Notes: generated by a model from the letters alone, not told the origin. A DNA stretch of 64,000 bases from Streptomyces yatensis (GCF_018069625.1 NZ_CP072941.1:8928001-8992000); one strand, 5' to 3'; counted from the stretch's first letter, positions 16,790 to 27,045 are shown. Translations and numbers: made by a program.

Positions 16790-18814
16790 TCACTTCCCCG
16801 AGCGCCGGACCGTCACATCGGCGGCGCGGACGAACGCCACCCGGTGCCCGAACTGGATCTGGTAGTACACGTCCTGGCCGCGCACCACCTTGTGACCGGC
16901 CGGATCGAAGGTGGTCGCCCACAGATACTCGCCCCGCGTCCTCAGCCCCAGCGGATAGGACTGCCCGGCGAGCAGCTTGTACGGCAGCGGCGAGACCGCC
17001 TGCACCGGCACACCCTCCGGATACGCCCCCTTCTCCGGATAGGCGCGGCCGTACACCGGAACCTCCGCCACCCCGGCCTTGGGCGTCACCACAAGCCCCT
17101 TGGCGCTCACCGCCGTCGGCCGCCGCTTGGGGTCCTGGAACCAGGCCCGCTGGCCGAGGTACCAGATCGCCGTCCAGTCGCCCTCACGGCCCGCGACCGC
17201 GAACTGCTGCCCGGTGGTGGCGCGGGCGCCGGTGTCATTGACGCCGGTGGTCGAGTCGGAGCCGTCGGGGCGCAGCCCGATGTCCTTGACCAGCGGGGCG
17301 TCCGCACGCGGCGCGGTGTGCAGCCGCACCGCGGCCGAGCCGTGCGGGGCACACTCCTTGCCCGCCGTCTCACAGCCGGTGTAGACGGGCCGGTTGGTGT
17401 CGTAGTCGGGGCGGATGGTGACCAGCCCGCCGGAGGCGCCCGCGGTGCGCCGGAAGGGCGCGCCGAGCAGGGTGAAGTAGTGTGCCCAGTCCCAGTAGGG
17501 GCCGGGGTCGGTGTGCATGCCCGCGATGGTGGCGGTGGTGGTGCCCGGCACATTGTCATGGCCCAGGATGTGCTGGCGGTCCAGCGGAATGTCGAACCGC
17601 TTGGCGAGATAGCGCACCAGCCGCGCCGAGGAGCGGTACATCGCCTCCGTGTACCAGGCGTCCGGAGCGGTCAGGAACCCCTCGTGCTCCAGGCCGATGG
17701 ACTTGGCGTTGACGTACCAGTTGCCCGCGTGCCAGGCCACGTCCTTGAGCGGCACATGCTGGGCGATATGCCCGTCGGAGGAGCGCAGGGTGTACTGCCA
17801 GGACACGTAGGTGGGGTCCTGGACCAGCTTGATGGTGGTGTCCCAGGAGCCCTCGGTGTCATGGATGACGATGTAGTCGATGGACTGCGAGGCGGGGCGG
17901 TCGCCCAGGTCGTGGTTGCCGTAGTCGTTGTCCCCGAACTCCTCGTAGGGCGCCGGGATCCACTCGCAGGACACATCCTCGGGGGCCTCTACGTGCGGAT
18001 CCCGGGCACGGGACGGCAGACCGAGCGTCCGCAGCTGCCGGGTGTCCGGCGCCAGAGCGGGCGCCGCGTCGAGCGAGACCCGCTGACCGTCGGCGGTCGT
18101 CCGCGCGGCACCGCCGCGGATCACCGCGTACACCTCGTCGGCGAAGGCGGCCGCGGCCGTGGCGTCATCGGCGCCCGAGTAGGCCGCCACCGCCGCGTAC
18201 CAGCCGGCGGGGTCCTCGCTCGGCGGCAGCCCCAGCCGCTTCTGCGTGGCGGCCAGCAGGGCCGCGCCACCGCGCACATTGGCGCTCTCATCGCCGCGCA
18301 GCGCCTCCGCGGAGAGCCCGGTGAGCTCCGCGGCCCGGCCGAGCGTGCGCAGCCGGGCGGGCAGCTGCCGGGGCTCGGGAACGGCGGCCTTGGGGACCCT
18401 CAGGGGCCGGGCGAGGTCGCCGCGCGCGTCCTCGGTGCCCTGGCCGTGGTGCGGGGCGCTGAGCAGGGCGGTGTGGGCGTCGGTGAGATGCATGGGCCCG
18501 TAGCCGCCGGTGACGCTGGGCGCGCCGCGGTGGCCGTCCCAGCGCGACTGGAGGTACGAGACGCCCAGGAGCACGCTGAGCGGAACGCCGTACTCGGCGG
18601 CCGCGGCCGCGAAGGCGCGCTGCAGGGCACCGCCATCGGCAGGAGGACCGTCGGCCCGCGGCTGGTCGGCATGGGCGGCGGGGGTCGCCGAGACCAGCGG
18701 GAGCAGAAGGGCGGCGGACGCCGCGGCTCCCGCGGTCCGCAGTGTGGTTCTCCGGGTGGGGCCGGACGGGTTTCTGTTCGCGTCGTGGGCGCTGTCCTGT
18801 GCGGATTCTGGCAT
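16790..18814 (-). CDS. Exported N-acetylmuramoyl-L-alanine amidase (Amidase_2)
   Basis: Protein of 674 residues exported by the Tat route: RRTTLRTAG followed by a hydrophobic run and cleavage near AHA-DQ (residues about 20-50). The middle holds an Amidase_2/PGRP domain: DYIVIHDTEGSWDTT, VAWHAGNWYVN, ILGHDNVPG and MHTDPGPYWDWAHY provide the zinc histidines and acidic residue. It should cleave the amide between muramic acid and the stem peptide. The N-terminal 250 residues resemble a lysozyme/transglycosylase-like helical domain (GVSYLQSRWDGHRGAPS, then YGPMHLTDAH). The C-terminal part has SH3-like repeats (VRLHTAPRADAPLV). ATG 18814 follows GAGGAGG. The role is probably wall turnover. Confidence 0.87.
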   Translation of the reverse strand: MPESAQDSAHDANRNPSGPTRRTTLRTAGAAASAALLLPLVSATPAAHADQPRADGPPADGGALQRAFAAAAAEYGVPLSVLLGVSYLQSRWDGHRGAPSVTGGYGPMHLTDAHTALLSAPHHGQGTEDARGDLARPLRVPKAAVPEPRQLPARLRTLGRAAELTGLSAEALRGDESANVRGGAALLAATQKRLGLPPSEDPAGWYAAVAAYSGADDATAAAAFADEVYAVIRGGAARTTADGQRVSLDAAPALAPDTRQLRTLGLPSRARDPHVEAPEDVSCEWIPAPYEEFGDNDYGNHDLGDRPASQSIDYIVIHDTEGSWDTTIKLVQDPTYVSWQYTLRSSDGHIAQHVPLKDVAWHAGNWYVNAKSIGLEHEGFLTAPDAWYTEAMYRSSARLVRYLAKRFDIPLDRQHILGHDNVPGTTTATIAGMHTDPGPYWDWAHYFTLLGAPFRRTAGASGGLVTIRPDYDTNRPVYTGCETAGKECAPHGSAAVRLHTAPRADAPLVKDIGLRPDGSDSTTGVNDTGARATTGQQFAVAGREGDWTAIWYLGQRAWFQDPKRRPTAVSAKGLVVTPKAGVAEVPVYGRAYPEKGAYPEGVPVQAVSPLPYKLLAGQSYPLGLRTRGEYLWATTFDPAGHKVVRGQDVYYQIQFGHRVAFVRAADVTVRRSGK

Positions 18815-18922
18815 TGCAGCCTCCTCAAGCGGGCCGGGCCGAGCCACTTAGAGATATGCGCTGCCAGGCGTGACGTCAATCGCCGTCACCCAGACGCGTG
18901 TTCGCATGTCAGCCCGACCGCG

Positions 18923-18952
18923 GCGCGTCACCGGTCCAGACCGGTGACGCGC
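18923..18952 (-). terminator. Hairpin terminator after APH-like gene
   Basis: Perfect 13-bp stem GCGCGTCACCGGT and its complement with a four-base loop, 23 bases beyond the APH-like stop on the minus strand. It insulates that gene from the amidase. Confidence 0.75.
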
Positions 18953-18974
18953 CCCTGCCGCCATCCGCCTCCGC

Positions 18975-20078
18975 TCAGCGGGTGCCGACCGCCGCCCGCA
19001 CCGCGCGCCGGGCCAGCGCGCAGTCGTCATGCAGCCGGCGCAGCAGCAGCCGCTGCTCCTCACCGGCCGGGACGGCGCCCGGCACCACGGGGGCGGGATC
19101 GTGCATGGTGCGCTGCACCGCGGTCTCGTACTGGCGGATCTCCCGCGTCAGCACCAGCATCAGATTCACCAGGAAGGAGTCCCGCGCGGCCGGGCCCGAG
19201 GCCTGCGCCAACTGGCTGATCTGGCGTCGGGTGACGGGGGCGTCGCCCAGCACCGTCCACAGCGTGGCCAGGTCATAGCCGGGCAGATACCAGCCCGCGT
19301 GGTCCCAGTCGAGGAGCACCGGGCCCGCGGGGGAGAGCAGGACATTGTTCAACAGGGCGTCGCCGTGGCAGAACTGCGCCGGGGTCTGCCGCCCGCAGGC
19401 CTGCGAGACACCGCGCAGCAGCTTCTGCAGATCGCCCATGTCCCGGTCGGTCAGCAGCCCGAGCTCGTGATAGCGGGTCAGCCGGCCGGCGTAGTCGATG
19501 GGGGCGTCGAACAGATCGGCGGGCGGCCGCCATTGGTTGACCCTGCGGATCGCGCCCAGCACCGCCCCCAGATCGGCGCGCGGCGGGGGCTCGGTGGGGT
19601 GGCGCTGCGCGGCCGCGATCCGCCCGGGCATCCGCTCGATGACCAGCGCGCAGTTGTCCGGGTCGGCGGCGATCAGCCGGGGCACCCGCACCGGCGGGCG
19701 CTGGCGGACGAACGTCCGGTACATCGCTATTTCCCGGCGGAACCGCTCGGCCCACGCGGGGGAGTGGTCCAGCAGGCACTTGGCCACCGCGGTGCTGCGA
19801 CCGGTCGCCCCGATCAGGAGCACGGACCGTCCGCTGCGCCGCAGCACCTGCACCGGGTTGAACTCCGGACAGATGCGATGGACCGAGGTGATCGCGGTGC
19901 GCAGCTGCGCACCCTGTGGACCGGACAAGTCGAGTCTCCCGCGAGGCGGCACGGTGCCGAGGGCGGCGGTCCGCCGGGCCCGGCCGCCGTGGGCGGGATC
20001 GAGGTACGGCCCGGAGCCGGGCAGCTGCCGCCGGTACGGCCGGGGCGGGACGGACACGGAGGACGACGCTGCGTACAT
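18975..20078 (-). CDS. Aminoglycoside phosphotransferase-fold kinase
   Basis: Protein of 367 residues with the APH/choline-kinase fold. The Brenner motif is [13 protein letters not shown] and the metal-binding motif [20 protein letters not shown]. The N-lobe strand [20 protein letters not shown] holds the ATP-binding lysine. The first 60 residues are basic and proline-rich. No resistance determinant can be inferred; such genes in Streptomyces usually have unknown small-molecule substrates. ATG 20078 follows GAAGGGA at about 12 bases. It is divergent from the NsdA-like regulator across a 246-bp gap, so the two may share control. Substrate unknown. Confidence 0.78.
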   Translation of the reverse strand: MYAASSSVSVPPRPYRRQLPGSGPYLDPAHGGRARRTAALGTVPPRGRLDLSGPQGAQLRTAITSVHRICPEFNPVQVLRRSGRSVLLIGATGRSTAVAKCLLDHSPAWAERFRREIAMYRTFVRQRPPVRVPRLIAADPDNCALVIERMPGRIAAAQRHPTEPPPRADLGAVLGAIRRVNQWRPPADLFDAPIDYAGRLTRYHELGLLTDRDMGDLQKLLRGVSQACGRQTPAQFCHGDALLNNVLLSPAGPVLLDWDHAGWYLPGYDLATLWTVLGDAPVTRRQISQLAQASGPAARDSFLVNLMLVLTREIRQYETAVQRTMHDPAPVVPGAVPAGEEQRLLLRRLHDDCALARRAVRAAVGTR

Positions 20079-20324
20079 GGGCGATACAGATCCCTTCGTG
20101 TGCCGACGAGTTGCGTACGCACCCGGGCCCGAGGCGGGGCCGCACCCTGGGGAATGCGGTCGGTTCAGCTCGATCCGCCACGGGGCCGGGTAACGCACTC
20201 CTACATCACACCCCTGTACGGGTGGCACACCATCTGGCGGACCCTGGCGAACCCTGGCGAATAGTCGCACGGCTCGTGACGGGACCGTTACTGTCAAGTC
20301 AGCCGAGGAACCTGGGGGCTTGAC

Positions 20325-21833
20325 GTGACGAGGGAACCCAACACCCGTCTTGCGGACCTGTTCGGCCTCGCCGGCTGGTCCAAAGGGGAGCTCGCGAGGC
20401 TCGTGAACCGGAAGGCGGCGGCCATGGGCCATCCGCAGCTGGCGACCGACACCTCGCGGGTGCGGCGTTGGATCGACACCGGCGAGACGCCGCGCGATCC
20501 CGTGCCCAAGGTGCTGGCCGCCCTGTTCACCGAGCGTCTCGGTCGAGTCGTGACCACTGAGGACCTCGGGTTCGGACGAGGGGGGCGCTCGGGAAAGGGG
20601 CAGCCCGCCGACGGGCTGCTCTGGCCGCCCGAGTCCACGGCCGCGGTCCTCACCGAATTCACGGGAATGGACCTTATGTTCAACCGACGCGGCTTGGTGG
20701 GTGCGGGCGCCGCGCTCGCCGCAGGATCCGCCATCACCGGTGCCATGAGCGAGTTTCTGCTCTCCGACCCCACCCTCGCCACCGACGCGCCCCGTACCGA
20801 CAATCCCCTGTCCGTCGAGCCCGTGGGCTTCGACCGCTATGAGGCCGCCCCGGTCGGCTCCCAGGAGATCGACGCCCTGGAGACCTCGGTCGAGGTCTTC
20901 CGCGCCTGGGACGCGGCCCGCGGCGGCGGGCTCCAGCGCAAGGCCGTGGTCGGCCAGCTCAACGAGGTGGGCGGCATGCTCGCCTACCGCCACCCCGAGC
21001 ATCTGCAGCGCAGGCTGTGGGGGGTGGCGGCCAACCTGGCGGTGCTCGCCGGCTGGATGTCCCATGACGTCGGCCTGGAGCCCACCGCCCAGAAGTACTT
21101 CGTCATCGCCGCCCACGCGGCCCGCGAGGGCGGCGACCGCCCCCGGGCGAGCGAGGCGCTCTCCCGGGCCGCCCGGCAGATGGTCCACCTGGGCCGCCCG
21201 GACGACGCCCTGGATCTGATGAAGCTGGCCAAGGCCGGTGCGGGCGAGGCGGCGCTGCCGTGCACCCGGGCCATGTTCTGCACCATCGAGGCATGGGCGC
21301 AGGCGGCCAAGGGCCACGGCCAGGCGGTGCGCCGCACCCTGGGCGAGGCGGAGGAGCTGTTCATCTCGGACCGGGACGAGGGGCCGGCGCCGAGCTGGAT
21401 GCAGTTGTTCAACGAGGCGGATCTGTACGGGATGCAGGGGCTGGTCTACCGCACCCTCGCCGAGCACGAGCCGGGGGTCGCGGGCATCGCCGAGAGCCAT
21501 GCCAAGAAGGCGCTGCGGATGCGGGAGGGCGGGCGCCAGCGGTCCCAGATCTTCGACCACATCTCCATCGCCTCGTCCTGTTTCATCGGCGGCGATCCCG
21601 AGCAGGCCGAGCGCTATGCCCGGATGGCCCTGCTGACGATCGAGCAGAACTCCTCGCATCGCACCTGGGACCGGCTGCGCGAGATGTACCGGCTCACCGG
21701 GCGGTACTCCACGACACCGGCCATCCGCGAGCTGCGTGAGGAGATCCAGCAGGTGATGCCGAAGGCCGGCGCGAGCAAGGGTGGCCCGGGGCTGAAAGGG
21801 TCCGGCTCCATCGCCCGGAGCGCGGCCGTCTAG
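20325..21833 (+). CDS. NsdA-like TPR transcriptional regulator
   Basis: Protein of 502 residues. The N-terminal ~85 residues form an XRE-like unit ([20 protein letters not shown], then [19 protein letters not shown]). A twin-arginine-like hydrophobic stretch, [20 protein letters not shown], lies at 125-145, and the C-terminal two-thirds is a tetratricopeptide superhelix ([20 protein letters not shown] and similar). This architecture is that of NsdA, a negative regulator of sporulation and antibiotic production in Streptomyces coelicolor, and its several paralogues. Local context does not identify which paralogue it is, so no symbol is given. The GTG start at 20325 follows a GGGGG patch. Probably monocistronic. 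Confidence 0.75.
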   Translation: MTREPNTRLADLFGLAGWSKGELARLVNRKAAAMGHPQLATDTSRVRRWIDTGETPRDPVPKVLAALFTERLGRVVTTEDLGFGRGGRSGKGQPADGLLWPPESTAAVLTEFTGMDLMFNRRGLVGAGAALAAGSAITGAMSEFLLSDPTLATDAPRTDNPLSVEPVGFDRYEAAPVGSQEIDALETSVEVFRAWDAARGGGLQRKAVVGQLNEVGGMLAYRHPEHLQRRLWGVAANLAVLAGWMSHDVGLEPTAQKYFVIAAHAAREGGDRPRASEALSRAARQMVHLGRPDDALDLMKLAKAGAGEAALPCTRAMFCTIEAWAQAAKGHGQAVRRTLGEAEELFISDRDEGPAPSWMQLFNEADLYGMQGLVYRTLAEHEPGVAGIAESHAKKALRMREGGRQRSQIFDHISIASSCFIGGDPEQAERYARMALLTIEQNSSHRTWDRLREMYRLTGRYSTTPAIRELREEIQQVMPKAGASKGGPGLKGSGSIARSAAV

Positions 21834-21998
21834 CGGCCGGGCCACAGCGCACCAGGGGCCCGACGAGGGGGCAGCGCCTTACGACGAGTCAACCCCGACG
21901 AAACACGTCACCCGTACGGGAAGCCAACGCCTTACGAGCGCCGATCACCGTGCCCTACGAGGACCGATCACCGCGCCACGCCGACGCGGGAAGCCCCG

Positions 21999-23549
21999 TC
22001 ATGCGCGGGCACCGGTGACCCTGGCGATCAGCACACAGGCGTCGTTCTCGCGCGGCTCGTCGCCGAACGCCTCGGCCACGGTCCGTACGCACTCCTGTGC
22101 GCCATGGGCGGCGGTCAGCCGTGGGGCGAGCGCGAGCAGCCGCTCGGTGGCGCCCTCGGCGTCCCCGGCGAGCCGCCCGGTGTGCAGCACCAGCAGATCG
22201 CCCGGCTCCAGCCGCTCCTCGGACTGGGTATACGTGGCGCCCGTGGTGGCGCCGAGCAGCACGCCGTCGGGAGAGCGCAGCGGGCGCCCCGTCCCGTCGC
22301 GGAAGAGCAGCGGGGCGGGGTGTCCGGCCTGCGCCCACACCAGGGTGCGGGTGCGCGGGTCGTACTGCCCGCAGGCGGCGCCGACCAGCGCGGGCTGGGA
22401 GGAGACGGCGAGCAGCTGGTTGAGCCGTCCCATCAGCGGGCCCGGCTCGATCCCGGCCACCGCCATGCCGCGCACCGCGCCCAGCAGCATGGCCATACCG
22501 CAGGTCGCGGTCACGCCATGGCCGGTGAGGCCGCCGACGCTCAGCAGGGTCCGTCCGTCCGGCAGTTCGAGCGCGTCGTACCAGTCGCCGCCGATCTGGG
22601 CGCTGGACTCGGAGGGGAGATAGTGGGCGGCGATGTCGAGGGCGGCGCCGTCGGCCGCCGGGCCGGCGCCCGGAAAGCCGTCACCGGACGGAAGCCGGAG
22701 GGAGCCCCGCCACGGCGGCAGCACGGCCTCCTGCACCTCCACCGCCAGCCGGCGCTCGGTCCGCGCGATCCGCCGCTGGTGGCTGAGGGTGTCCCGGCTT
22801 TCGCGCACCGCCCGTTCGCTGCGGCGCAGCTCGCTCACGTCCCGGAGCACGGCCCACATGGAGGCGGTGCTGCCGTCGGTGTCGAGCACCGGCTCGCCCG
22901 CCATATGGACGGTGCGCACCACCTCGTCCGCGCGCACGACGCGGAACTCGCCGTCGATCGGCTTTCCGTCCACCAGGCAGTCCGTGACCATCGCGGTCAG
23001 GATCGGCTGGTCCTCGGAGAAGACCCAGGAGGGCAGCTCGTCGAGGGTGAGCCCGCCGTCCGCCGGGTCGCGGCCGAAGATCCGGCACAGCTCGTCGGAC
23101 CAGGTCACCTCGTCGGAGAGGAGGTTCCACTCGGCGCTGCCGACCCGGCTCAGCAGCGAACCGCGGCCGGTGGCGCCGCTCCCGGCCGGGGCCCCGTCCG
23201 CCGCGCCCGCGTCGGCTTCCGTCCCGGTCTCCGCCGCGTCGGCTTCCGTCCCGGTCTCCGCCGCGTCGGCTTCGGTCCCCTCCTCCGTTCCGGGGGGATC
23301 GGCGAGCAGTCCCTCGCGCAGCTCGCCCAGATGCCGGTCCAGATCGTCCAGCTGGTGGACGGCGAGCTCGCACAGCGCGCGCTGCCAGCGCACCTGCGCG
23401 TCGTCCGTACCGCCCAGATCCGCGACCGTGTCGCGGCGGACGGCGTCGAGTCCGCCACGGAGCCGCTGGGTCTGCGAGATAAGGGCGTCGACCGTGTCAC
23501 GCTGGGGAGGTGGAACGGCGGGATGGTCCGCGGAGCGGGGGGACGGCAT
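21999..23549 (-). CDS. PAS-domain PP2C (SpoIIE/RsbU-type) serine phosphatase
   Basis: Protein of 516 residues. After an N-terminal helical segment and an acidic linker with a nine-residue tandem repeat, a PAS domain (AEWNLLSDEVTWSDELCRIF to WAVLRDVSELRRSER) spans roughly 135-250. A SpoIIE-type PP2C domain follows from about 260 (AVLPPWRGSLRLPSG, IGGDWYDALELPDG, GHGVTATCGMAM, LVLHTGRLAGDAE). It should dephosphorylate an anti-anti-sigma factor in a stress or developmental partner-switching pathway, with the PAS domain as sensor. No kinase or anti-sigma antagonist is adjacent. ATG 23549 is chosen because the upstream frame lacks domain content. Cytoplasmic. Confidence 0.85.
   Translation of the reverse strand: MPSPRSADHPAVPPPQRDTVDALISQTQRLRGGLDAVRRDTVADLGGTDDAQVRWQRALCELAVHQLDDLDRHLGELREGLLADPPGTEEGTEADAAETGTEADAAETGTEADAGAADGAPAGSGATGRGSLLSRVGSAEWNLLSDEVTWSDELCRIFGRDPADGGLTLDELPSWVFSEDQPILTAMVTDCLVDGKPIDGEFRVVRADEVVRTVHMAGEPVLDTDGSTASMWAVLRDVSELRRSERAVRESRDTLSHQRRIARTERRLAVEVQEAVLPPWRGSLRLPSGDGFPGAGPAADGAALDIAAHYLPSESSAQIGGDWYDALELPDGRTLLSVGGLTGHGVTATCGMAMLLGAVRGMAVAGIEPGPLMGRLNQLLAVSSQPALVGAACGQYDPRTRTLVWAQAGHPAPLLFRDGTGRPLRSPDGVLLGATTGATYTQSEERLEPGDLLVLHTGRLAGDAEGATERLLALAPRLTAAHGAQECVRTVAEAFGDEPRENDACVLIARVTGARA
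23211..23280 (-). repeat. 27-bp tandem repeat in phosphatase linker
   Basis: Two exact 27-base units and a partial third encode ETGTEADAA repeats between the N-terminal helices and the PAS domain. Copy number is likely variable among strains. Confidence 0.8.
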
Positions 23550-23863
23550 GACGTTCTCCGATACGGGCGCGGCGCGGCCGGGTCTTGAGGGGAGGGACCG
23601 GTAACGACTCTTGCACAGGCTGCGACATCCCGTAAGCGGTTTGGCAATACCCGATCCGGTGGTGCTTGCGGCATATGCCGATGGCCTTCCGGGGTCATAT
23701 CGGCGGGGAATCGGCGGAGGGCGCGATTCCGGGTAGGCTGCGGCGCTCGGGAGTCCCGCAGTCCCACGCCGTTCATCAGGCATACGGCGCCAGGACATCG
23801 GCAAGAATGCCGATCGACGGAAATCCCGTTGCCAGCGAACCTCCCGCACCGGATGCTGACCTC
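23550..23863. other. 314-bp divergent intergenic region
   Basis: It separates the phosphatase and the HEAT-like gene. It holds a perfect 12-bp palindrome CGGCATATGCCG at 23669-23680 and relatively AT-rich stretches, consistent with two divergent promoters. If the HEAT-like gene starts at the ATG at 23807 rather than 23864, the gap is 257 bp. Confidence 0.45.
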
Positions 23864-25288
23864 ATGTTCGATCCAGACATAGCGCCCAGCGGCACCCTGC
23901 TCGGCCTCCTTCAGCGAGGCCGCGGCGACGGGACCCTGCATGCCCTCGCCGCGCCGCGGGCCGAGGCGCTCGCGGCACTGCACCACTGTGTGCTGCGCGA
24001 CCCCCGCCGTGACTGGCAGGTCGAGAACCGCTCGCTCTATTACGCCAGGCTCTGCCTGGACCTCGACGCCGAGCTCGACGAAATCGAACAGCATCTGTTC
24101 CACCCCGACGACCTGGTCAACGACGACGAGGCGCGCACCGGGCTCGCCCTCTCCGTCCTCGGCCACCTCGCCGCCTACGGCCGGGCCGACGCCCTGCGGC
24201 TGCTGCGCCGCTACACCGCGGCCGGCAGCAACTGGGAATGGGCCCTGGACGAGCTGGCCCTGCGCGACGACGACCCCGGGCTGCGCGGCCTGGCCCCCGC
24301 GGTCCTCGCCCGCTTCCCCGAGACCTCCGAGGGCGACGCCGAGCTGGCCGCCGTCGTACGCGGCGCCTACGAGCCCCGGCCCTGGCGGCTGTGGGCCGGC
24401 GATCCGCACCACGGGCCGCGGGTGCGCGCGGCGGCGGAGCAGGGCGCCTTCGACCGGTGGCAGCGCCAGCTGCGGCCCTCGGGACCGCGCCCCGGATGGA
24501 GCGTCCACGACATCCTGCTGTGGGCCCAGCGGGAGCACGATCTGAAGCCGGACGCCCGCCGCCCCGACGCGGCCGCCCGCTGCCTGGCCGCCGTCGCCGG
24601 TCCCGAGGACCGGCCCGAACTCCTCGCCGCCGCCGCGTCCGCCCCCGACGCCGCCCGCGCCGCGGCGCTGCGGCATCTCGCGGAGATCGGCGACCCCGAG
24701 GTGCTCGACCTGATCGAGGCGGCCGTGACCGAACCGGACGCCTCGGAGCTGGTCTCCCAGGCGGCCCTCTCCGCCTTCGAACGCATGCGCAGTATCTCCG
24801 CCCTCGACCGGGCCCGCGTCTGGGCCCACCGCCCCGACGCCCTCGGTGACGCGGCGGCCGCGATGCTCTCCTGCCGCGGCGGTCAGTACGACAGCCCGCT
24901 CGTGCTCGCCGCCCTCCGCCGCACGGTCCGGGCCGAGGGCCCGGACTCCCAGATCCTGTGGACGCTCGTCGACGGCGCCGGGCGCCTGACGATCTCCTGC
25001 GCCGCGCCCGTACTGCGCCATGTCTACCGCGAGACGGCCTCCTCCCATCTGCGCGGCCGCGCCGCCCGCGCGCTGGCCGCCACCGATCCGTCCTTCGCGG
25101 CGGGTTTCGCCGTCGAATGCCTCTGGGACTGCGAGGAGAGCACCCGCGAACTCGCCGCCCGCCACGCCGCCACCGCCGACACCCGCGTCGTCGAACAGCT
25201 CCGCAGGCTGGCCGCCGACCCGGCGGAGGAGGCCGAGGTCCAGACGGCGGTCCGCAGCCGCATCGGGCCCGAGACCCCGGACTTCTGA
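23864..25288 (+). CDS. HEAT-repeat-like conserved protein
   Basis: Protein of 474 residues from the ATG giving MFDPDIAPSGTLLGLLQRGR; an ATG 57 bases upstream (23807) is in frame and has AGGA before it, so the start is uncertain. The sequence is a run of amphipathic helices with recurring short units such as LAEIGDPEVLDLIEAAV and ARALAATDPSFAAGFAVE, typical of HEAT/ARM solenoids, which act as protein-binding scaffolds. No catalytic motif, signal peptide or membrane segment is seen. It is divergent from the phosphatase and ends with a possible imperfect hairpin. Conserved type in Streptomyces; function unknown. Confidence 0.78.
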   Translation: MFDPDIAPSGTLLGLLQRGRGDGTLHALAAPRAEALAALHHCVLRDPRRDWQVENRSLYYARLCLDLDAELDEIEQHLFHPDDLVNDDEARTGLALSVLGHLAAYGRADALRLLRRYTAAGSNWEWALDELALRDDDPGLRGLAPAVLARFPETSEGDAELAAVVRGAYEPRPWRLWAGDPHHGPRVRAAAEQGAFDRWQRQLRPSGPRPGWSVHDILLWAQREHDLKPDARRPDAAARCLAAVAGPEDRPELLAAAASAPDAARAAALRHLAEIGDPEVLDLIEAAVTEPDASELVSQAALSAFERMRSISALDRARVWAHRPDALGDAAAAMLSCRGGQYDSPLVLAALRRTVRAEGPDSQILWTLVDGAGRLTISCAAPVLRHVYRETASSHLRGRAARALAATDPSFAAGFAVECLWDCEESTRELAARHAATADTRVVEQLRRLAADPAEEAEVQTAVRSRIGPETPDF

Positions 25289-25601
25289 CCCCGTCGGCCG
25301 CCCCGGAGCGCGATCTCGCGCGGGGCGCAACCTCGGGGGCGAAAGACGCGTCTTCCCCGGCAGGGTGAAGGGCTCGTCACCCTCCGTACCTCCGCGCCGC
25401 CCGAACAGGGTGTTCACCCGGGCGACAGTTTCACGCCGGGTGACCGTGCGCTCATCGAGGCGGGTTCGTACGGGTTTGATGTGATCTCGCCGGGGTCATG
25501 AGCGGTGCCCGGGGAGTGCGAAGGCCAACGCTCATGGGACGTTCTACGGCGCGAAACGTGCACGATGCCGGAGCCACCCTTCGTACGCCGACAACACCGG
25601 T
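25289..25601. other. 313-bp intergenic region before glycosyltransferase operon
   Basis: It contains a bulged hairpin at 25300-25326 that may end the HEAT-like transcript, and a GGGTG-TT-CACCC palindrome at 25408-25419. The rest probably carries the promoter of the glycosyltransferase operon; no clear -35/-10 pair stands out. No gene is seen. Confidence 0.45.
25300..25326 (+). terminator. Possible terminator after HEAT-like gene
   Basis: Imperfect stem GCCCC(gga)GCGCGA with TCGCGCGGGGC, starting 12 bases after the stop, with a three-base bulge on the left arm. There is no U-tract. Confidence 0.4.
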
Positions 25602-26768
25602 ATGCGTGTCGCCATCGTGACTGAATCCTTCCCACCCGACATCAACGGCGTCGCTCACTGCACGCTGCAGACGGCCGACCATCTCCACCGCCGTGGTCAT
25701 CACCCCTTGGTCATCGCACCGGCGGGTCCCCCCGGAGGCTCACCGCCCGCCACGGCCGGCGGTCCACCCGAGAGCCAAGGGGAGCTCGACCGGTCCCATC
25801 CCTACCCCGTCATACGCATCCCCTCCCTGCCCCTGCCCGGCTATCCGCAGGTCCGGGTCGCCCTCCCCAGCCGTAAGCTCGCCGCCGCCATCACCTCCCA
25901 CCACAGCGACGTCGTCCACCTCGCCAGCCCCTTCGTGCTGGGTGCGCGCGGGATGACCGCCGCGCTCCGGCTGCGGATACCGGCGGTGGCCGTTTACCAG
26001 ACCGACCTCGGCTCCTACGCCCGCACCTACCTCGGCGCGGGCGAGAACGCGGCCTGGCGGCGCATCCGCGCCGTGCACACCGCCGCCGACCGCACCCTGG
26101 CTCCTTCCACCGCCTCCGCCCGCGACCTCGAGGACCACGGCGTGCCGCGGATCCGGCTGTGGCCGCGCGGCGTCGACACCGAGCGCTTCCACCCCTCGCG
26201 CCGCGACCCGGAGCTGCGCCGCTCCCTCGCCCCCGGCGGTGAGCTGATCGTCGGCTACATAGGCCGTCTCGCCCCGGAGAAGAACGTCGAGCTGCTCGCG
26301 CCGCTGAGCCGGCTGCCCGGCGTCCAGGTCGTCGTGGTCGGGGACGGGCCGAGCGAGCCCGCACTGCGGGCGGCCATGCCGAGGGCCCGCTTCCTCGGCC
26401 GCCGCACCGGCAACGACCTGGCCCGCGTCTTCGCGTCGCTGGACGTCTTCGCCCACACGGGGCCCCAGGAGACCTTCTGCCAGACCGTGCAGGAGGCCCA
26501 GGCCAGCGGCGTCCCGGTGGTCGCGCCCGCGGCGGGCGGCCCGCTCGACCTCGTCGACCACGGGCGTACGGGGCTGCTGGTGCCGCCCGGGGACGCGACC
26601 GAGGTGACCGACGCCGTATCGCTGCTCTCGGCCGACGCGAAGCTGCGCGCGGCCCTGGGTCACGCCGGCCGGGAGGCGGTCGAGGGCCGCACCTGGGAGG
26701 CGATCGGCGACCAGCTGATCGACCACTACACCGAGGTGCTGGCGGCCCGTACGGCGGTCGCGGCATGA
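25602..26768 (+). CDS. GT4 glycosyltransferase (MgtA-like mannosyltransferase)
   Basis: GT-B glycosyltransferase of 388 residues. The N-terminal acceptor domain begins MRVAIVTESFPPDINGVAHC, and the C-terminal nucleotide-sugar domain has GYIGRLAPEKNVELL, VVVGDGPSEPALR and the E-x7-E region HTGPQETFCQTVQEAQASG. It resembles the GDP-mannose-dependent alpha-mannosyltransferases (MgtA/PimB type) that decorate membrane glycolipids. It heads a tightly coupled operon: its TGA overlaps the ATG of the repeat ORF, which overlaps the next glycosyltransferase region. The ATG at 25602 begins the conserved first strand. Donor and acceptor are inferred from family only. Confidence 0.83.
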   Translation: MRVAIVTESFPPDINGVAHCTLQTADHLHRRGHHPLVIAPAGPPGGSPPATAGGPPESQGELDRSHPYPVIRIPSLPLPGYPQVRVALPSRKLAAAITSHHSDVVHLASPFVLGARGMTAALRLRIPAVAVYQTDLGSYARTYLGAGENAAWRRIRAVHTAADRTLAPSTASARDLEDHGVPRIRLWPRGVDTERFHPSRRDPELRRSLAPGGELIVGYIGRLAPEKNVELLAPLSRLPGVQVVVVGDGPSEPALRAAMPRARFLGRRTGNDLARVFASLDVFAHTGPQETFCQTVQEAQASGVPVVAPAAGGPLDLVDHGRTGLLVPPGDATEVTDAVSLLSADAKLRAALGHAGREAVEGRTWEAIGDQLIDHYTEVLAARTAVAA

Positions 26769-27045
26769 GCGCCGCAGGCGTGGCCGCCGGGCCGCGGGTG
26801 GCCGTGATGGCCGCGGCTCTGTGCCGCGTGGGCGGAGGAGCGGGTGAAGGGCGCGCTATGAGCGCGGCACGCGTGGCCGCCGGGCCGCGGGTGGCCGTGA
26901 TGGCCGCGGCTCTGTGCCGCGTGGGCGGAGGAGCGGGTGAAGGGCGCGCTATGAGCGCCGCAGGCGCGGCCGCCGGGCCGCGGGTGGCCGCGATGCCCGC
27001 GCCTTTGCGCCGCGTCGGCGGAGAAGCGAGTGAAAGGCGCACAGC
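26765..27045 (+). repeat. Three 93/93/95-bp tandem repeats with embedded starts
   Basis: Unit starts are at 26765, 26858 and 26951, with a fourth ATGAGCGCCG at 27046. Each unit has GCCGCCGGGCCGCGGGTGGC and a purine-rich ribosome-site-like patch. The first two are near-identical, pointing to recent duplication. Confidence 0.85.

Noticed and set aside
16703..19219. 838-codon plus-strand frame opposite the amidase
   Set aside because: Shadow frame; the minus strand has a Tat signal and all amidase zinc ligands.
18975..20078. Antibiotic resistance gene
   Set aside because: The fold is APH-like, but nothing in sequence or context points to an aminoglycoside substrate.
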